Below are positions 51,345-60,754 of a stretch of 64,000 nucleotides of DNA, piece after piece. Position numbers and translations under genes: made by a program. The notes beneath the pieces were generated by a model. That model was not told the origin of the DNA and did no database searches. It saw only the letters and a list, made by a program, of their open reading frames with translations. Position 1 is the stretch's first letter. Every line of letters starts with the position of its first letter. This DNA comes from Paenibacillus castaneae (lineage in GTDB: Bacteria; Bacillota; Bacilli; Paenibacillales; Paenibacillaceae). Where the stretch lies: assembly GCF_002884445.1 (NCBI RefSeq), contig NZ_KZ614144.1, positions 4,136,094 through 4,200,093 on the forward strand, written 5' to 3'.

Positions 51345-54300
51345 TCAAATATGCACAAGAGCGGCATTCTGGCAATGCTCCAACATCGCGTCACGCACAT
51401 GCTCATGGCAGGTCATCACAATAATTTGCCGTTTGCCCGCCAGCTCCGCAAGCAGCCTTATTACAGCATGCAGCCGTCCGCGGTCAAAATTAACAAACAC
51501 ATCATCCAGCATAAGCGGCAGCTTGGTTCCATGTGCCGCTTCCTCCGCCAAAGCAAATCGCATGGCGAGATATACCTGTTCCGCTGTTCCACGGCTTAGC
51601 ATTGTACTATCGATTAAACGATGATCCGACGACTCCAAGCGAATTCCCGGCTCGCCTGGCGCGGTCAGAATTCGGATATATTTGCCGCCTGTGAGCAGAG
51701 CGATATAACTTGAAGCATTGCGCAGAACGACAGGCTGACGTTCCTCCTCATAGATACGTTTAGTTCTGCGAATCAATGCGGCGCTTATTGAAAGCACCGC
51801 ATATCGTTCCACATCCGCTTCCAGCTGGGCGACCGTCATTTCCTTCTGCGTGAGCAGCTTATGCTGCTCGTCCTCCTTCAGCAAATGCTCAATTGATTGC
51901 CGCAGACGTCCGCGCAGTTCAAGCTGCTCATGCTTCTGCTTCTCCAGCTTAGCCAGCTCTTCCGCTGATTCTGTTCGCATGGCTTGAAGCTGTTCCTCAT
52001 CATTAGCCGCAAATAAACTCTCCAGCTCCGCCACCCGATCCATCGACATGCCAGCCGTTATTTCCAGCTCCAGCTTCGACAGCTCCAAATCCAGCTCCTG
52101 CAAAAGGTTCAAATGTGATAACGCAGCCTCATATTCGGATTCATTATGGATTAGGGCTAAAGCCATTTGATCACCTATTCTAGACTGCAGCTCTTTCAGC
52201 CCAGCTTCTGCCGCTTGCATCGCCACAAACAGCTCCGCACGCCGTGCTTCGATTGCTTTGGCTTCCTGCTTGGCAGCCTCGTGCCTGCGTATTTCGGCAT
52301 GCAGCAGCCGCAGAGCGATTGCAGCGTCAGCAGCAAGCTGATTCTCTGCTTCCTTGAAGCGCCCACATAAAGCGGCCGCTTGCGCAGTGAATGCGGCCAG
52401 CTCATTGCCCGCGGCGTATTTCTTCGCCGTCAGCCGGTCGTATTGCTGCAGCCGCTGCACCGCTTGCTCGGCAAGCTCGAACGCTTCGAGCGCAGCTGAC
52501 GGCGACATGCCGTCCGGCAGCGCGCGTGCTGCAAGCCAGCCCCCCCATTGCAGGGCGGCGGCTTGTTTCGTGTGCGCAGCGGCGGCTGCCGCATTGCTGC
52601 GCTCCCCCATGAGCGCGCGCAGCCTGTCTAGGCGGCTCGCAAGCTCGGCTCGGTTGCCGATGAGGCGCTCGCTGCTTTGCAGCGCCTCGAGGCGGGCCTC
52701 AACTGCAGCGCGCAGCTGTGAGCGCGCTTGTTCAGCAGCGAGCAAATGCTCGGGTGAGCTGTGATGCTTCGCTGTAAGCAGTGCAGCAGCCGCTTCTGCC
52801 GGTTCGCGCACCATCGTTTCAAGCGCTTTATGTATACGATGCTCTCTTTCACGAAGCATTGAGCCTTCCGCTAAGGCATCGCCAGCTAAGCTGCCCGCGC
52901 TTCCTCTTCCGCGCCCACGCATCCGTCCGCCGCTTGCTTCGGCAGACCGAGATCGACCGCTGCGGCTGCGCATCACCGCAGCAACAGCCGCTGCAAGCGC
53001 TGCTCCCGCTAGCGCCAGCACAGCCACGCCTGCTCCGCCGGCACCTTCGCCCGCGGCAGCGCCGCTAAGCGCAGCTGCGCCAAGCGCCAGCGCGGCTCCG
53101 CCCGCTGCTGCCGCTGCAGCCCACAACAGGCCGACTCCGCCTCGGCCCGCAGCTGCCGCGCCGCGGCCACCCGCCTCGCTTGCGCTCGCGTCCGCTGCGG
53201 CGCCGGCAGTGCGCACCCGCTCGAGCTCCCACTCGCGGAGTGCGCTGTCTACGGCGTTCCACGCCGCTTTAAGCGCCGCTGGATTGCGCGGCAAAAGTGC
53301 AAAGCTCTCGCTGCTATTCTGCTCGCGCGAAGCAGCGTCGCGACGTACTGCCGCGTCCGCTTCCTCCCACGCTATAGCCGCTTCACGCTCCTGCTGCTTC
53401 AAGGTTTCAAGCTCAGCCGCAAAGCGCTCCTCTGTCCGCGACAAATCCAGCTCCTGCTGCTTGGCGCTTCTTACCTGATCGCGATCCGCAATCGTGACAT
53501 GAAACTCCCGAAGCTGGCGTTCCGTCCATTCCGGCGCAATGCTGCTTACTAAGCGTGCAATGACATCATCATGCTCGCGAAGCTCGACCTCAAGCCCTGC
53601 GAGATCCTGCTTCAGCTTGCGAATACCTTCAGATCTTTGCAGCAGCTCCTCTGTCTCATCCGCAATTTGGAGAAGCTGCTCATCATAAGTGATGGCTTCA
53701 AGCTGCAGCTCCAGAAGCAATGCTTTCTGCCGATAGCTCTCGACCTCCTCACGCCTCTCTGCCCGCTTCCTCAGCAGTTCCTCCCAGCTTTTCTCTGCCT
53801 GAGGCGGAAGGCTGCCCGCATAAGCAAATCTGTCGCGGTCTATCAACAGCTTTTGCTTGCGCATCCATAACGGCCTTACCGAGCAAGCCTTGTTCAGCAG
53901 CAGCTGAACAGCCTCTCTGCGCGGCAGCTCCGCCTCTGTAAGCAGAAGCTCAGCTTCAAGCTTCTCTACCCTTTGGGTCAGCTCATTATAGGCAGCAATG
54001 CCATCCGCACGTTTGCGCAGCTCCGCTTCGAGCTGTTCAAGCGTTTTCAACTGCTGGTTTATTTGCTGATTGGCGCCGCGCGGCTTAAATAATGATTCCA
54101 TCTCTTGAGCGAGCCGCTTCTCTGCCGCTCCAATCGACTTGCCGCTATCCCAGCCCGCTTGATACAAATAACGGCCAAGCTCATCGCCTGACAATGCCCC
54201 GACCTCCTGCAGCTCCGTCAGCGTAACGGCAAACAATTGACGATAAAGCTGCTCGCTGATGCCACCAAGAAACTGCCGCTCCCAATCCGCTTGCAGCAGC

Positions 54301-54683
54301 ACGGCGCCTTCTGCCAAACTAACATTCGCTATGTTAGGTTGAGAGAATCCACTTAAAGAACCTGACTCGCTATGTAAATGGCCGAGTGCGCGCAGCTTCA
54401 GCTTGCCCGAGCTGTCAGCCGAATAACGCTCCAGCACATATCGCTCGCCCGCTTCATCGCTCCAAAACAATCTTCCGCCGTGCTTGCCGCCATTTACCGG
54501 CTCCTGTCTGTCGGCAGCTTGTCCCCGTTTGGAGAAACCGTACAGCATCGACCGAATAAAGCCGAACATCGTACTCTTCCCGGCCTCATTTGGTCCATAT
54601 ACGATAATTACGTCGGCATCCAGCTCCAGGCTACGCCCGAAAAGCTGCCCAAACCCGTCAATTTCCGCCTTCAAAAGCTTCAT
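51345..54683 (-). CDS. yhaN: YhaN-like SMC/SbcC-type ATPase
   Basis: 1112 residues. N-terminal Walker A VYGPNEAGKST (about residues 28-38) and C-terminal signature LSRGTAEQVYLAMRFA followed by Walker B LPLMLDDVFVNFD enclose long coiled coils (about 190-480 and 620-960). In the middle, about residues 490-600, an Ala/Gly-rich segment with two hydrophobic runs replaces the zinc hook of SbcC, which fits the membrane-associated middle of YhaN. It pairs with the YhaO nuclease, encoded directly upstream, in DNA end processing. The middle is far more GC-rich than the rest, around 52400-53280. Confidence 0.85.
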   Translation of the reverse strand: MKLLKAEIDGFGQLFGRSLELDADVIIVYGPNEAGKSTMFGFIRSMLYGFSKRGQAADRQEPVNGGKHGGRLFWSDEAGERYVLERYSADSSGKLKLRALGHLHSESGSLSGFSQPNIANVSLAEGAVLLQADWERQFLGGISEQLYRQLFAVTLTELQEVGALSGDELGRYLYQAGWDSGKSIGAAEKRLAQEMESLFKPRGANQQINQQLKTLEQLEAELRKRADGIAAYNELTQRVEKLEAELLLTEAELPRREAVQLLLNKACSVRPLWMRKQKLLIDRDRFAYAGSLPPQAEKSWEELLRKRAERREEVESYRQKALLLELQLEAITYDEQLLQIADETEELLQRSEGIRKLKQDLAGLEVELREHDDVIARLVSSIAPEWTERQLREFHVTIADRDQVRSAKQQELDLSRTEERFAAELETLKQQEREAAIAWEEADAAVRRDAASREQNSSESFALLPRNPAALKAAWNAVDSALREWELERVRTAGAAADASASEAGGRGAAAAGRGGVGLLWAAAAAAGGAALALGAAALSGAAAGEGAGGAGVAVLALAGAALAAAVAAVMRSRSGRSRSAEASGGRMRGRGRGSAGSLAGDALAEGSMLREREHRIHKALETMVREPAEAAAALLTAKHHSSPEHLLAAEQARSQLRAAVEARLEALQSSERLIGNRAELASRLDRLRALMGERSNAAAAAAHTKQAAALQWGGWLAARALPDGMSPSAALEAFELAEQAVQRLQQYDRLTAKKYAAGNELAAFTAQAAALCGRFKEAENQLAADAAIALRLLHAEIRRHEAAKQEAKAIEARRAELFVAMQAAEAGLKELQSRIGDQMALALIHNESEYEAALSHLNLLQELDLELSKLELEITAGMSMDRVAELESLFAANDEEQLQAMRTESAEELAKLEKQKHEQLELRGRLRQSIEHLLKEDEQHKLLTQKEMTVAQLEADVERYAVLSISAALIRRTKRIYEEERQPVVLRNASSYIALLTGGKYIRILTAPGEPGIRLESSDHRLIDSTMLSRGTAEQVYLAMRFALAEEAAHGTKLPLMLDDVFVNFDRGRLHAVIRLLAELAGKRQIIVMTCHEHVRDAMLEHCQNAALVHI

Positions 54684-54719
54684 GATTGTTCTTTCCCTCC
54701 TCCAAGGTTTTCGTAAGCA

Positions 54720-56006
54720 TCAGCCTTCTCTCTCATTTCCCGATATGAAGCCAAGCGTCAGCTCATGCGCCTGCTCCAGCCAACGAGCAGGAGGCTCTTC
54801 CCACCTATCCCGCATTAATCGGCCAAGCTTTGTATGACTGGAGATTGGACTTATAGCCTCCTTCGCGAATTCGCGCCACAGCTTCCCATCGTCACTAAGC
54901 AGCTGGCTGTAACGATGCAGCTCACCAGCGAAGCTGTCCTCCGACTCCAGCTGCTCCCAATTAATCAAGGCACCCGTGTTCGCCTCAAGCCCATACACAT
55001 ACACCCATGGCTCATCGCTCCTTATGGGCCTGCTTTCCTGAAGCTGCTCCAGCAGCGTCCGAACGACAGTAGGCTCCGCTAGCTTCTGATGCAAAGCACC
55101 GCGTCCCGACAAATAAAGACGCAGCATAACGGAGCGGCCATCCGCATCAGCAAGCTGCTGTTCAACTAAAGAGTCCAACTGCTGCAAAAGCTCCTGCTCT
55201 GTACCCGCCGCATCAATGGGAAAGGAGTGCTCAAACCAGCGAACCTCATCAAGCGGTGCGAAAGTAAGCTCTACTGCACGCGCAGCTGTTACATCAACGA
55301 TGTAGCAGCCCTTAGCTTCGGTTTCACGCGGATTTCTTCCCTGCGTATTGCCGGAATAGACAACATGCGGATATTGATGGAGCACCCTTCGATGATGGAT
55401 ATGACCAAGCGCCCAATAGTCGAAGCCCTTTCCGGATGTAAGCTCGTCCAGCGTGCAGGGGGCATATGGATCATGTGCAGCATCGCCGTCTACATTCCCG
55501 TGCAGCAGAGCGATATGAAACGGCGCTTCCGGTTGAATAGCATAGCTTGCTGCCACATTGTCCGTCATAATCCGCGTACCATAAGATATTCCATATACAA
55601 AAGCAGCCAGCTCACCGCTTCTGCGATAAGCCGGCCGATATTCCATCTGGTCTGCGCCGAAGACATAAACATTGCTAGGCAGCTTTAATGCTGCCCGCGC
55701 TCCGTTTAAAGGATCATGATTGCCATGAATAACAAATACGGCTATCCCATGCTGCTCCAGCTTCTCCCACTCTCGTACGAGCATCAGCTGTGCCCGCAGC
55801 GAACGATCCGCTTCGTCGAATAAATCGCCTGCAAGCACGATAAAATCCACTTTTTCGTGAATAGCTGTTTCCGTCAAATGACGCAAAGCTGCGAAAGTTG
55901 AATTCGTTAAAGCGTCCCGAACCCCTTCCGGAGCTTTTGCAAGTCCGCGAAACGGACTGTCCAAATGCAAATCCGCAGCATGAATAAAACGAAAAGGTAC
56001 CGACAT
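54720..56006 (-). CDS. yhaO: YhaO-like DNA repair metallophosphoesterase
   Basis: 428 residues. Metal-binding motifs of the Mre11/SbcD family are clear: HAADLHLDSP (9-18), LAGDLFDEAD, IHGNHDPLNG, LHGN, and later GHIHHR. YhaO with YhaN forms a complex related to SbcCD and archaeal Mre11-Rad50 that trims DNA ends. yhaN follows after 36 bases and is certainly coupled. A glycosyltransferase gene lies upstream on the same strand. Confidence 0.88.
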   Translation of the reverse strand: MSVPFRFIHAADLHLDSPFRGLAKAPEGVRDALTNSTFAALRHLTETAIHEKVDFIVLAGDLFDEADRSLRAQLMLVREWEKLEQHGIAVFVIHGNHDPLNGARAALKLPSNVYVFGADQMEYRPAYRRSGELAAFVYGISYGTRIMTDNVAASYAIQPEAPFHIALLHGNVDGDAAHDPYAPCTLDELTSGKGFDYWALGHIHHRRVLHQYPHVVYSGNTQGRNPRETEAKGCYIVDVTAARAVELTFAPLDEVRWFEHSFPIDAAGTEQELLQQLDSLVEQQLADADGRSVMLRLYLSGRGALHQKLAEPTVVRTLLEQLQESRPIRSDEPWVYVYGLEANTGALINWEQLESEDSFAGELHRYSQLLSDDGKLWREFAKEAISPISSHTKLGRLMRDRWEEPPARWLEQAHELTLGFISGNEREG

Positions 56007-56040
56007 CTTATTCCCACCTATCTCAATAATGGCTCAAGCA

Positions 56041-57168
56041 TTACTCCGGCTTCATACTTACATATACTTTCTTCAGCTGTGCAATAACGCGCTGTAGAGA
56101 GTACACCTTTTTGGCTTTATCCCAGCCTGCTCTCGCTAAATGATAGCGATAAGTGGGATCTGTCAAAACCTTCTCCAGCGCCACCGCGAGAGCGGCCGGA
56201 TCTTCAGGCGGAACGAGCAATCCATTGACGCCATCATCAATTTGCTCCGCAATACCGCCCACATTCGTGCCTACGAGCGCAAGCCAGCATAAAGCCGCCT
56301 CTGCAAATACCGATCCGAACGCTTCTGCCCGGGAAGGAAGCACGAACACATCGAAGAACGGCATGAATTCCTCTGGATGGAGCATATAGCCATAAAAAAT
56401 AATATCGTCATACAAGTCCAGCTCTACTGCCAGCTTCTCCAGCTCTTCGCGAATCGGCCCATCTCCAATAATGTGCAAAACAAAGGGATGGCCTTTCTTT
56501 TTGAGTATCGCGCAAGCATGCAGCAGCACATCAAGTCCTTTCGCTGGAACAAGCCTGCATACCGTTATGAGCTGCGTTACCGCATTTTCATGTGCAATAG
56601 GTTTGAAGCGTTTCTCGTCAAAGCCGTTCGGAATTACCTTCATTAATTCAGGCTGTTTAACATAAGGAGCGAGATAAGAACGGAAAGATTCAGAAACGGT
56701 AAGCATCTGATCAGCCTTCGCTTCCAGCTCTCCATAGATGCTCATCAGAAACTGATGCTCCGGTCCGCCTTCTTTTATTTTTCCGTTTAATATAAGCTCG
56801 CGCTCATAGCTGGAGTGAATCGTTACAATAAGTGGTGTTTCCGGGAACAGCTGCTTCATGACTAGCGCTGCAATCGGATGATGCGCATGAATAATATCAT
56901 AAGGCTTTTTGATGCGCATTTTGGTCCACCATACGTAATCCTTAAAGGTTTGCATATATTTATCTATTATTTGATTACCGCTATAGACTGTATGATCGAA
57001 GGTTTCAAAAATAACCTCTTCCTGGCCTTTGCTTCTAACGCGCTTAGGCAGCGAAAATAATTCCATTTGCCATCCGATCTTCAAAAATCGTTCCTGAATA
57101 TAAGGGATCATGGACGATACTCCGCCCGGCTGCTCCGGTGGAAAAAATAGCGCTTGTAAAATGTTCAT
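56041..57168 (-). CDS. glycosyltransferase family 4 (GT-B)
   Basis: 375 residues from the ATG at 57168, with GAAGGG nine bases upstream (the frame opens at 57195). Two Rossmann domains: the N-terminal GGVSSMIPYIQERF and YDIIHAHHPIAALV, and the C-terminal donor-binding domain with TVCRLVPAKGLDVLLHA, HIIGDGPIREELEKL and the E-x7-E type motif PSRAEAFGSVFAEA. The donor is probably a UDP- or GDP-sugar and the acceptor a lipid or polysaccharide. It is upstream of yhaO/yhaN on one strand with a 35-base gap, so it is probably cotranscribed, an odd partner for DNA repair genes. Confidence 0.83.
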   Translation of the reverse strand: MNILQALFFPPEQPGGVSSMIPYIQERFLKIGWQMELFSLPKRVRSKGQEEVIFETFDHTVYSGNQIIDKYMQTFKDYVWWTKMRIKKPYDIIHAHHPIAALVMKQLFPETPLIVTIHSSYERELILNGKIKEGGPEHQFLMSIYGELEAKADQMLTVSESFRSYLAPYVKQPELMKVIPNGFDEKRFKPIAHENAVTQLITVCRLVPAKGLDVLLHACAILKKKGHPFVLHIIGDGPIREELEKLAVELDLYDDIIFYGYMLHPEEFMPFFDVFVLPSRAEAFGSVFAEAALCWLALVGTNVGGIAEQIDDGVNGLLVPPEDPAALAVALEKVLTDPTYRYHLARAGWDKAKKVYSLQRVIAQLKKVYVSMKPE

Positions 57169-57234
57169 GTGTACCATCCCTTCGGTGTAATCCATATGTC
57201 AGCTCTATTCGTTCATCGTAAAACATGATATATT

Positions 57235-57248
57235 AGAACATATGTTTC
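57235..57248. promoter_or_regulatory. LexA (SOS) box-like site
   Basis: AGAACATATGTTTC matches the Bacillus LexA consensus CGAACRNRYGTTYG at 12 of 14 positions, failing only at the two outermost bases. It is in the gap between the glycosyltransferase-yhaO-yhaN genes and the diguanylate cyclase gene. Confidence 0.45.
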
Positions 57249-57288
57249 TGTAAAGCTATACCTAATACTACATACTGGTGGTTAACAA

Positions 57289-58455
57289 ATGACAATTGCG
57301 CACTGGCTTTCCGGCCCGAACGGTCAGCTCTTCTCATCATCGGCTGAAATTATGATTCTTATCTTAATGCTCTTTATGTCGGTCAAGCTTTATGTCAGCT
57401 ACCGAAATAAACATATTTATAGATTGCTGATTACGACTATTCCTCTTATTATGGCCAAACAGTGCCTGCTGGTCGTACTTGCCTTTCCGGGCTGGACTCT
57501 ATCGCCTTGGCTTTATTTGGCATTCACTATACTCCAAATCATCTCTTTTATTATTATAAACTTTGTTTTCATGAAATTATATACTCATCGTTCCGCTCAT
57601 CTTAAAGCCGTACCCTTTATTGTTATGGGGCTGCTCGCTTTCATAATTGCAGGTATTCAATTCGCTATAACGCCCTTTACGATGGATACCGAAATAAGTG
57701 CAGCAGCTTTTACTTTTCCTGCACTCGATTTTTATGGTTTAGTCGTCATTTTCATGATTTTGTTAGGCACTAGAAGCGCAGATATGAATACGAAATACTA
57801 TGCGAGCTTAATCGTCTTTTTCGTTAGCGAGCTTGCCCGGCTTGCGAATGCTTATGTTTTTCAAGGCTCGCTTACATGGCTCCTTTTGCTTGGCCAGCTT
57901 TTACCGATTGTGTATTACACGCTGTTGTTTCTTCTTTTGTTCGAATGGGTTATAGAACGTCTAATCCATACTTACCAATCATCCATTATGGATGGATTAA
58001 CCGGTCTGTATAATCGCCGTCATTTCAACGTGAAGGCACAGCAGCTACTGCTCAAAAACAAGCCAATGGCCATCCTCTTTTGCGATATTGATAATTTCAA
58101 GAAATTAAACGACACACAAGGACATGACAAAGCGGATATTGTGCTGAAACAGGTAGCCGAAATTTTGAAAGAAGAATCGAGCGGCATCGGCACAGCAGGA
58201 CGTTATGGGGGCGAAGAGCTTCTTGCCTGTATAAGCACCGAACGAGTAAAGCCGGAGCTTGTCGCCGAATCCATTCGCAAAAGAGTCGAACAGGAGACGA
58301 TGGTTACAATTAGCGTAGGCTTCAGTACATCCAAAGAGACTAAGGACATTCAAGAGATGGTCAAGCAAGCCGACGAAGCCATGTATTACTCGAAGACATC
58401 CGGCAAAAACAAAGTGACCGCATTCAAGTCCATCAAAACTTATAGATCATCCTAA
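57289..58455 (+). CDS. membrane diguanylate cyclase (GGDEF domain)
   Basis: 388 residues. Seven or so membrane segments fill the first 220 residues (SAEIMILILMLFMSVKL through TWLLLLGQLLPIVYYTLLF). A GGDEF domain follows (STIMDGLTGLYNRRHFN, FCDIDNFKKLNDTQGHDKAD, RYGGEELLACIS, GFSTSKET). The signature is GGEEL at 307-311 with both acidic residues, so it is probably active in making cyclic di-GMP from GTP. The usual RxxD inhibitory site is not visible before the signature. The signal for the membrane part is unknown. Confidence 0.85.
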   Translation: MTIAHWLSGPNGQLFSSSAEIMILILMLFMSVKLYVSYRNKHIYRLLITTIPLIMAKQCLLVVLAFPGWTLSPWLYLAFTILQIISFIIINFVFMKLYTHRSAHLKAVPFIVMGLLAFIIAGIQFAITPFTMDTEISAAAFTFPALDFYGLVVIFMILLGTRSADMNTKYYASLIVFFVSELARLANAYVFQGSLTWLLLLGQLLPIVYYTLLFLLLFEWVIERLIHTYQSSIMDGLTGLYNRRHFNVKAQQLLLKNKPMAILFCDIDNFKKLNDTQGHDKADIVLKQVAEILKEESSGIGTAGRYGGEELLACISTERVKPELVAESIRKRVEQETMVTISVGFSTSKETKDIQEMVKQADEAMYYSKTSGKNKVTAFKSIKTYRSS

Positions 58456-58484
58456 GTGAGAACAGCAATAACGGAGCAGCGCAG

Positions 58485-58535
58485 AGAAGGACTGACCAGA
58501 GCAGGCAATACGCCTGATGGACAGTCCTTCTTTTT
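58485..58535 (+). terminator. terminator of the diguanylate cyclase gene
   Basis: AGAAGGACTG pairs with CAGTCCTTCT through an inner stem GCAGGC/GCCTG, followed by five T. The stop codon of the convergent GH105 gene lies at the end of the T-run. Confidence 0.85.
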
Positions 58536-60738
58536 ACTTTCTACTATTTATATGCTTATGCAGCTGAAGCATTTCAATGCCTGCGAGCAGCACAATTCCG
58601 ATTCCATGTGTATCATTCAACTGCCAAGTCAGTTCATCTTTATAATACAAAGAAGAGAACGAATAACCTGAACCTCTGCATACGCCATACACATTGCCCC
58701 ATTTGTCGATGCAATGGCTCGTCAGCCCTTCCCAGCCACGAAATACGGCCGTCGTGTATGTTTCCTCATCGTCCAGCCAACCGAATCGAACGCCTCGCGC
58801 AAATGCATACATAAACATCGAGGTACAGGAAGCTTCCTCATAGGAATCCTTGTCGGTCAATACTTGATGCCATAAGCCATCTGCTCCCTGCAGTGATACA
58901 TATCCTTCACACAAATCCTTGAAAAATACCATCAGCTGCTCATAATGCTTATGATCAGTCGGCATAACCGCAAGCAATTCTGAGAGGGAGAAAAGCACCC
59001 AGCCGTTGCCGCGCCCCCAAGGCACGCCATTTGGCTTATCGAACTTAAAATCATAGACGTGATGCATGATCTTCAAATCAGGCATAAACAATCTTTTTTT
59101 GTACCGCAAAAACTGTTCAGCTGCATCGTCTAGCGCACTCGCCTTTCCAGTCAGCTCATAGTATCTAGTCAGAAAAGGCGTGCTCATATACAAATCGTCG
59201 CACCACATCGTATTTTGCATGAAATCAGTTGTGCCTCTTACTCGATATAAGGCTCCGTCCGGAAGCCTCGCCTGTTCGTCTGTAATATAGCTCATAATTG
59301 ATTCGGCTGCGATTTCCGCACCTTCCAGCTTCCTTGTTTTGTGCGCTTCCAGCATCGCTGCTCCAAAGGAGCCGCAATCATCCAAGCTGTCTATGGCCGC
59401 GAGCTGATGATTCGTGCCCGGTGATCCAAAATGCCGGCTATCCCACAAGCTATACGCAAATATCGAGGTGCACTGTTCAATATGATCAGATGCATAATTC
59501 GTGTAATGGGAATCAGATAGCATAGCGCCGGTCTTAAGTATTCCGTAAAGCGTCACTCCAAGCGGATAATTCCATTTTCCGAACATCGTATTTTCAAGAT
59601 AAGGCCTCACCCACGTATCAGGCTGATTCGTACGCCAGCCGAAGCCTTCGCCAGCCTTGCTTGTCAGTGCCGGATGGACACAGGCCACTTCAGCTGCATG
59701 CGGCACTCGATCCGGCTCGAACGGTCCTAGATAAAGCCAAGGCCCTACTGCACCAGCCACAGCAAAAGGCAATTTCAGCTGCGGAAATAAATAACCAACA
59801 GTCGGCTCCTGTGGAGCAGCCAAGGAAAGCTCGAAGCCCCAATCGGAGCCCGTGTTAGCAGATTGCACAATGAGATCATGGGAGCCAAAGGCCAGCTCCA
59901 TACCAATCTCTAACTGGCCTTCACTAGCTTCTGATTCATATAGAGTTGTTCCGTTCAAATAGATTGTAAGTTGACCGTGATGATGGCCTTCCAGTCTAAC
60001 CATTCTTTTCACAGGACTGGAATTATCCAGCTTGGACCAGGCAAACGCCGTCATACCAGGGTGGTTCCCGAATAGTTTAGCAAAGCTGCCCTTATCCGCT
60101 TCATCCGGCTGCCATTCCAGGCTTGGATACCATGTATATTTCTCAGCAGTCGCTTCATTAGACCCAGGAAGTACGGACATTCTCTCTCTCTGCGGCTCGC
60201 TGTATACCCATCCCTCTTGACCATCACGGTCGAAAGTTGGAGCCAGAATGTGCATAGGAAATCCTTTCACGCTTCCGCTGCCAAACAGACAGCCGCAGCC
60301 CGTACCCGTTTTGACTAGCTCCAGCACAATATCATTCCAGCCCTGACGCAGCTTGGAGCGGAAATAAGTTTTACGATCAGGAAAAACATCATCATTCAAA
60401 TTGGAGGCAAAAACCTTGCTTTCGTTTATATAAACGTTGACCGGACCGAAGCAGCTAATGCTGAACGGACTTTCCGAGTCTTGATCCGACCATAGCTTGC
60501 CCCATACATATACAAACTGACCGTCAGTCAGCTCAGGCCATTTTTCAGCTAAATCCATATGATAGCGGTAGTCATTTCCTCGTCGGAATCCCCTCGTTGT
60601 ATGTGTTCGATAAACGGGCGGCAGCTTCGGGTGCGAGCCGATGAAGCGGTTCGCTACAGCTGACAATACGAGCTCCGCATTGTCCGAGGCGATACTTGCT
60701 ATAGATTGCTGCTTATCTATATAGGTGATGGCTCTCAT
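58534..60738 (-). CDS. GH105-like unsaturated glucuronyl hydrolase with N-terminal extension
   Basis: 734 residues. From about residue 400 the GH105/GH88 barrel is seen: TMWCDDLYMSTPFLTRYYE (Asp near 511), NGVPWGRGNGWVLFSLSELL (about 576), GLWHQVLTD, EASCTSMFMYAFARGVRFGWL, and GIGIVLLAGIEML. These enzymes hydrolyse the 4,5-unsaturated uronate made by a polysaccharide lyase, taking a general acid Asp. The first 390 residues look like two beta-rich domains, longer than in simple YteR. No signal peptide. Operon partners are a propeller, deacetylase and DUF1961 protein. Confidence 0.85.
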   Translation of the reverse strand: MRAITYIDKQQSIASIASDNAELVLSAVANRFIGSHPKLPPVYRTHTTRGFRRGNDYRYHMDLAEKWPELTDGQFVYVWGKLWSDQDSESPFSISCFGPVNVYINESKVFASNLNDDVFPDRKTYFRSKLRQGWNDIVLELVKTGTGCGCLFGSGSVKGFPMHILAPTFDRDGQEGWVYSEPQRERMSVLPGSNEATAEKYTWYPSLEWQPDEADKGSFAKLFGNHPGMTAFAWSKLDNSSPVKRMVRLEGHHHGQLTIYLNGTTLYESEASEGQLEIGMELAFGSHDLIVQSANTGSDWGFELSLAAPQEPTVGYLFPQLKLPFAVAGAVGPWLYLGPFEPDRVPHAAEVACVHPALTSKAGEGFGWRTNQPDTWVRPYLENTMFGKWNYPLGVTLYGILKTGAMLSDSHYTNYASDHIEQCTSIFAYSLWDSRHFGSPGTNHQLAAIDSLDDCGSFGAAMLEAHKTRKLEGAEIAAESIMSYITDEQARLPDGALYRVRGTTDFMQNTMWCDDLYMSTPFLTRYYELTGKASALDDAAEQFLRYKKRLFMPDLKIMHHVYDFKFDKPNGVPWGRGNGWVLFSLSELLAVMPTDHKHYEQLMVFFKDLCEGYVSLQGADGLWHQVLTDKDSYEEASCTSMFMYAFARGVRFGWLDDEETYTTAVFRGWEGLTSHCIDKWGNVYGVCRGSGYSFSSLYYKDELTWQLNDTHGIGIVLLAGIEMLQLHKHINSRK

Positions 60739-60754
60739 AGGCCCACTCCTTTCC

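Noticed and set aside
52354..53478. Several long frames on the plus strand opposite yhaN
   Set aside because: They mirror the GC-rich Ala/Arg codons of yhaN and have no ribosome binding sites or recognisable domains.
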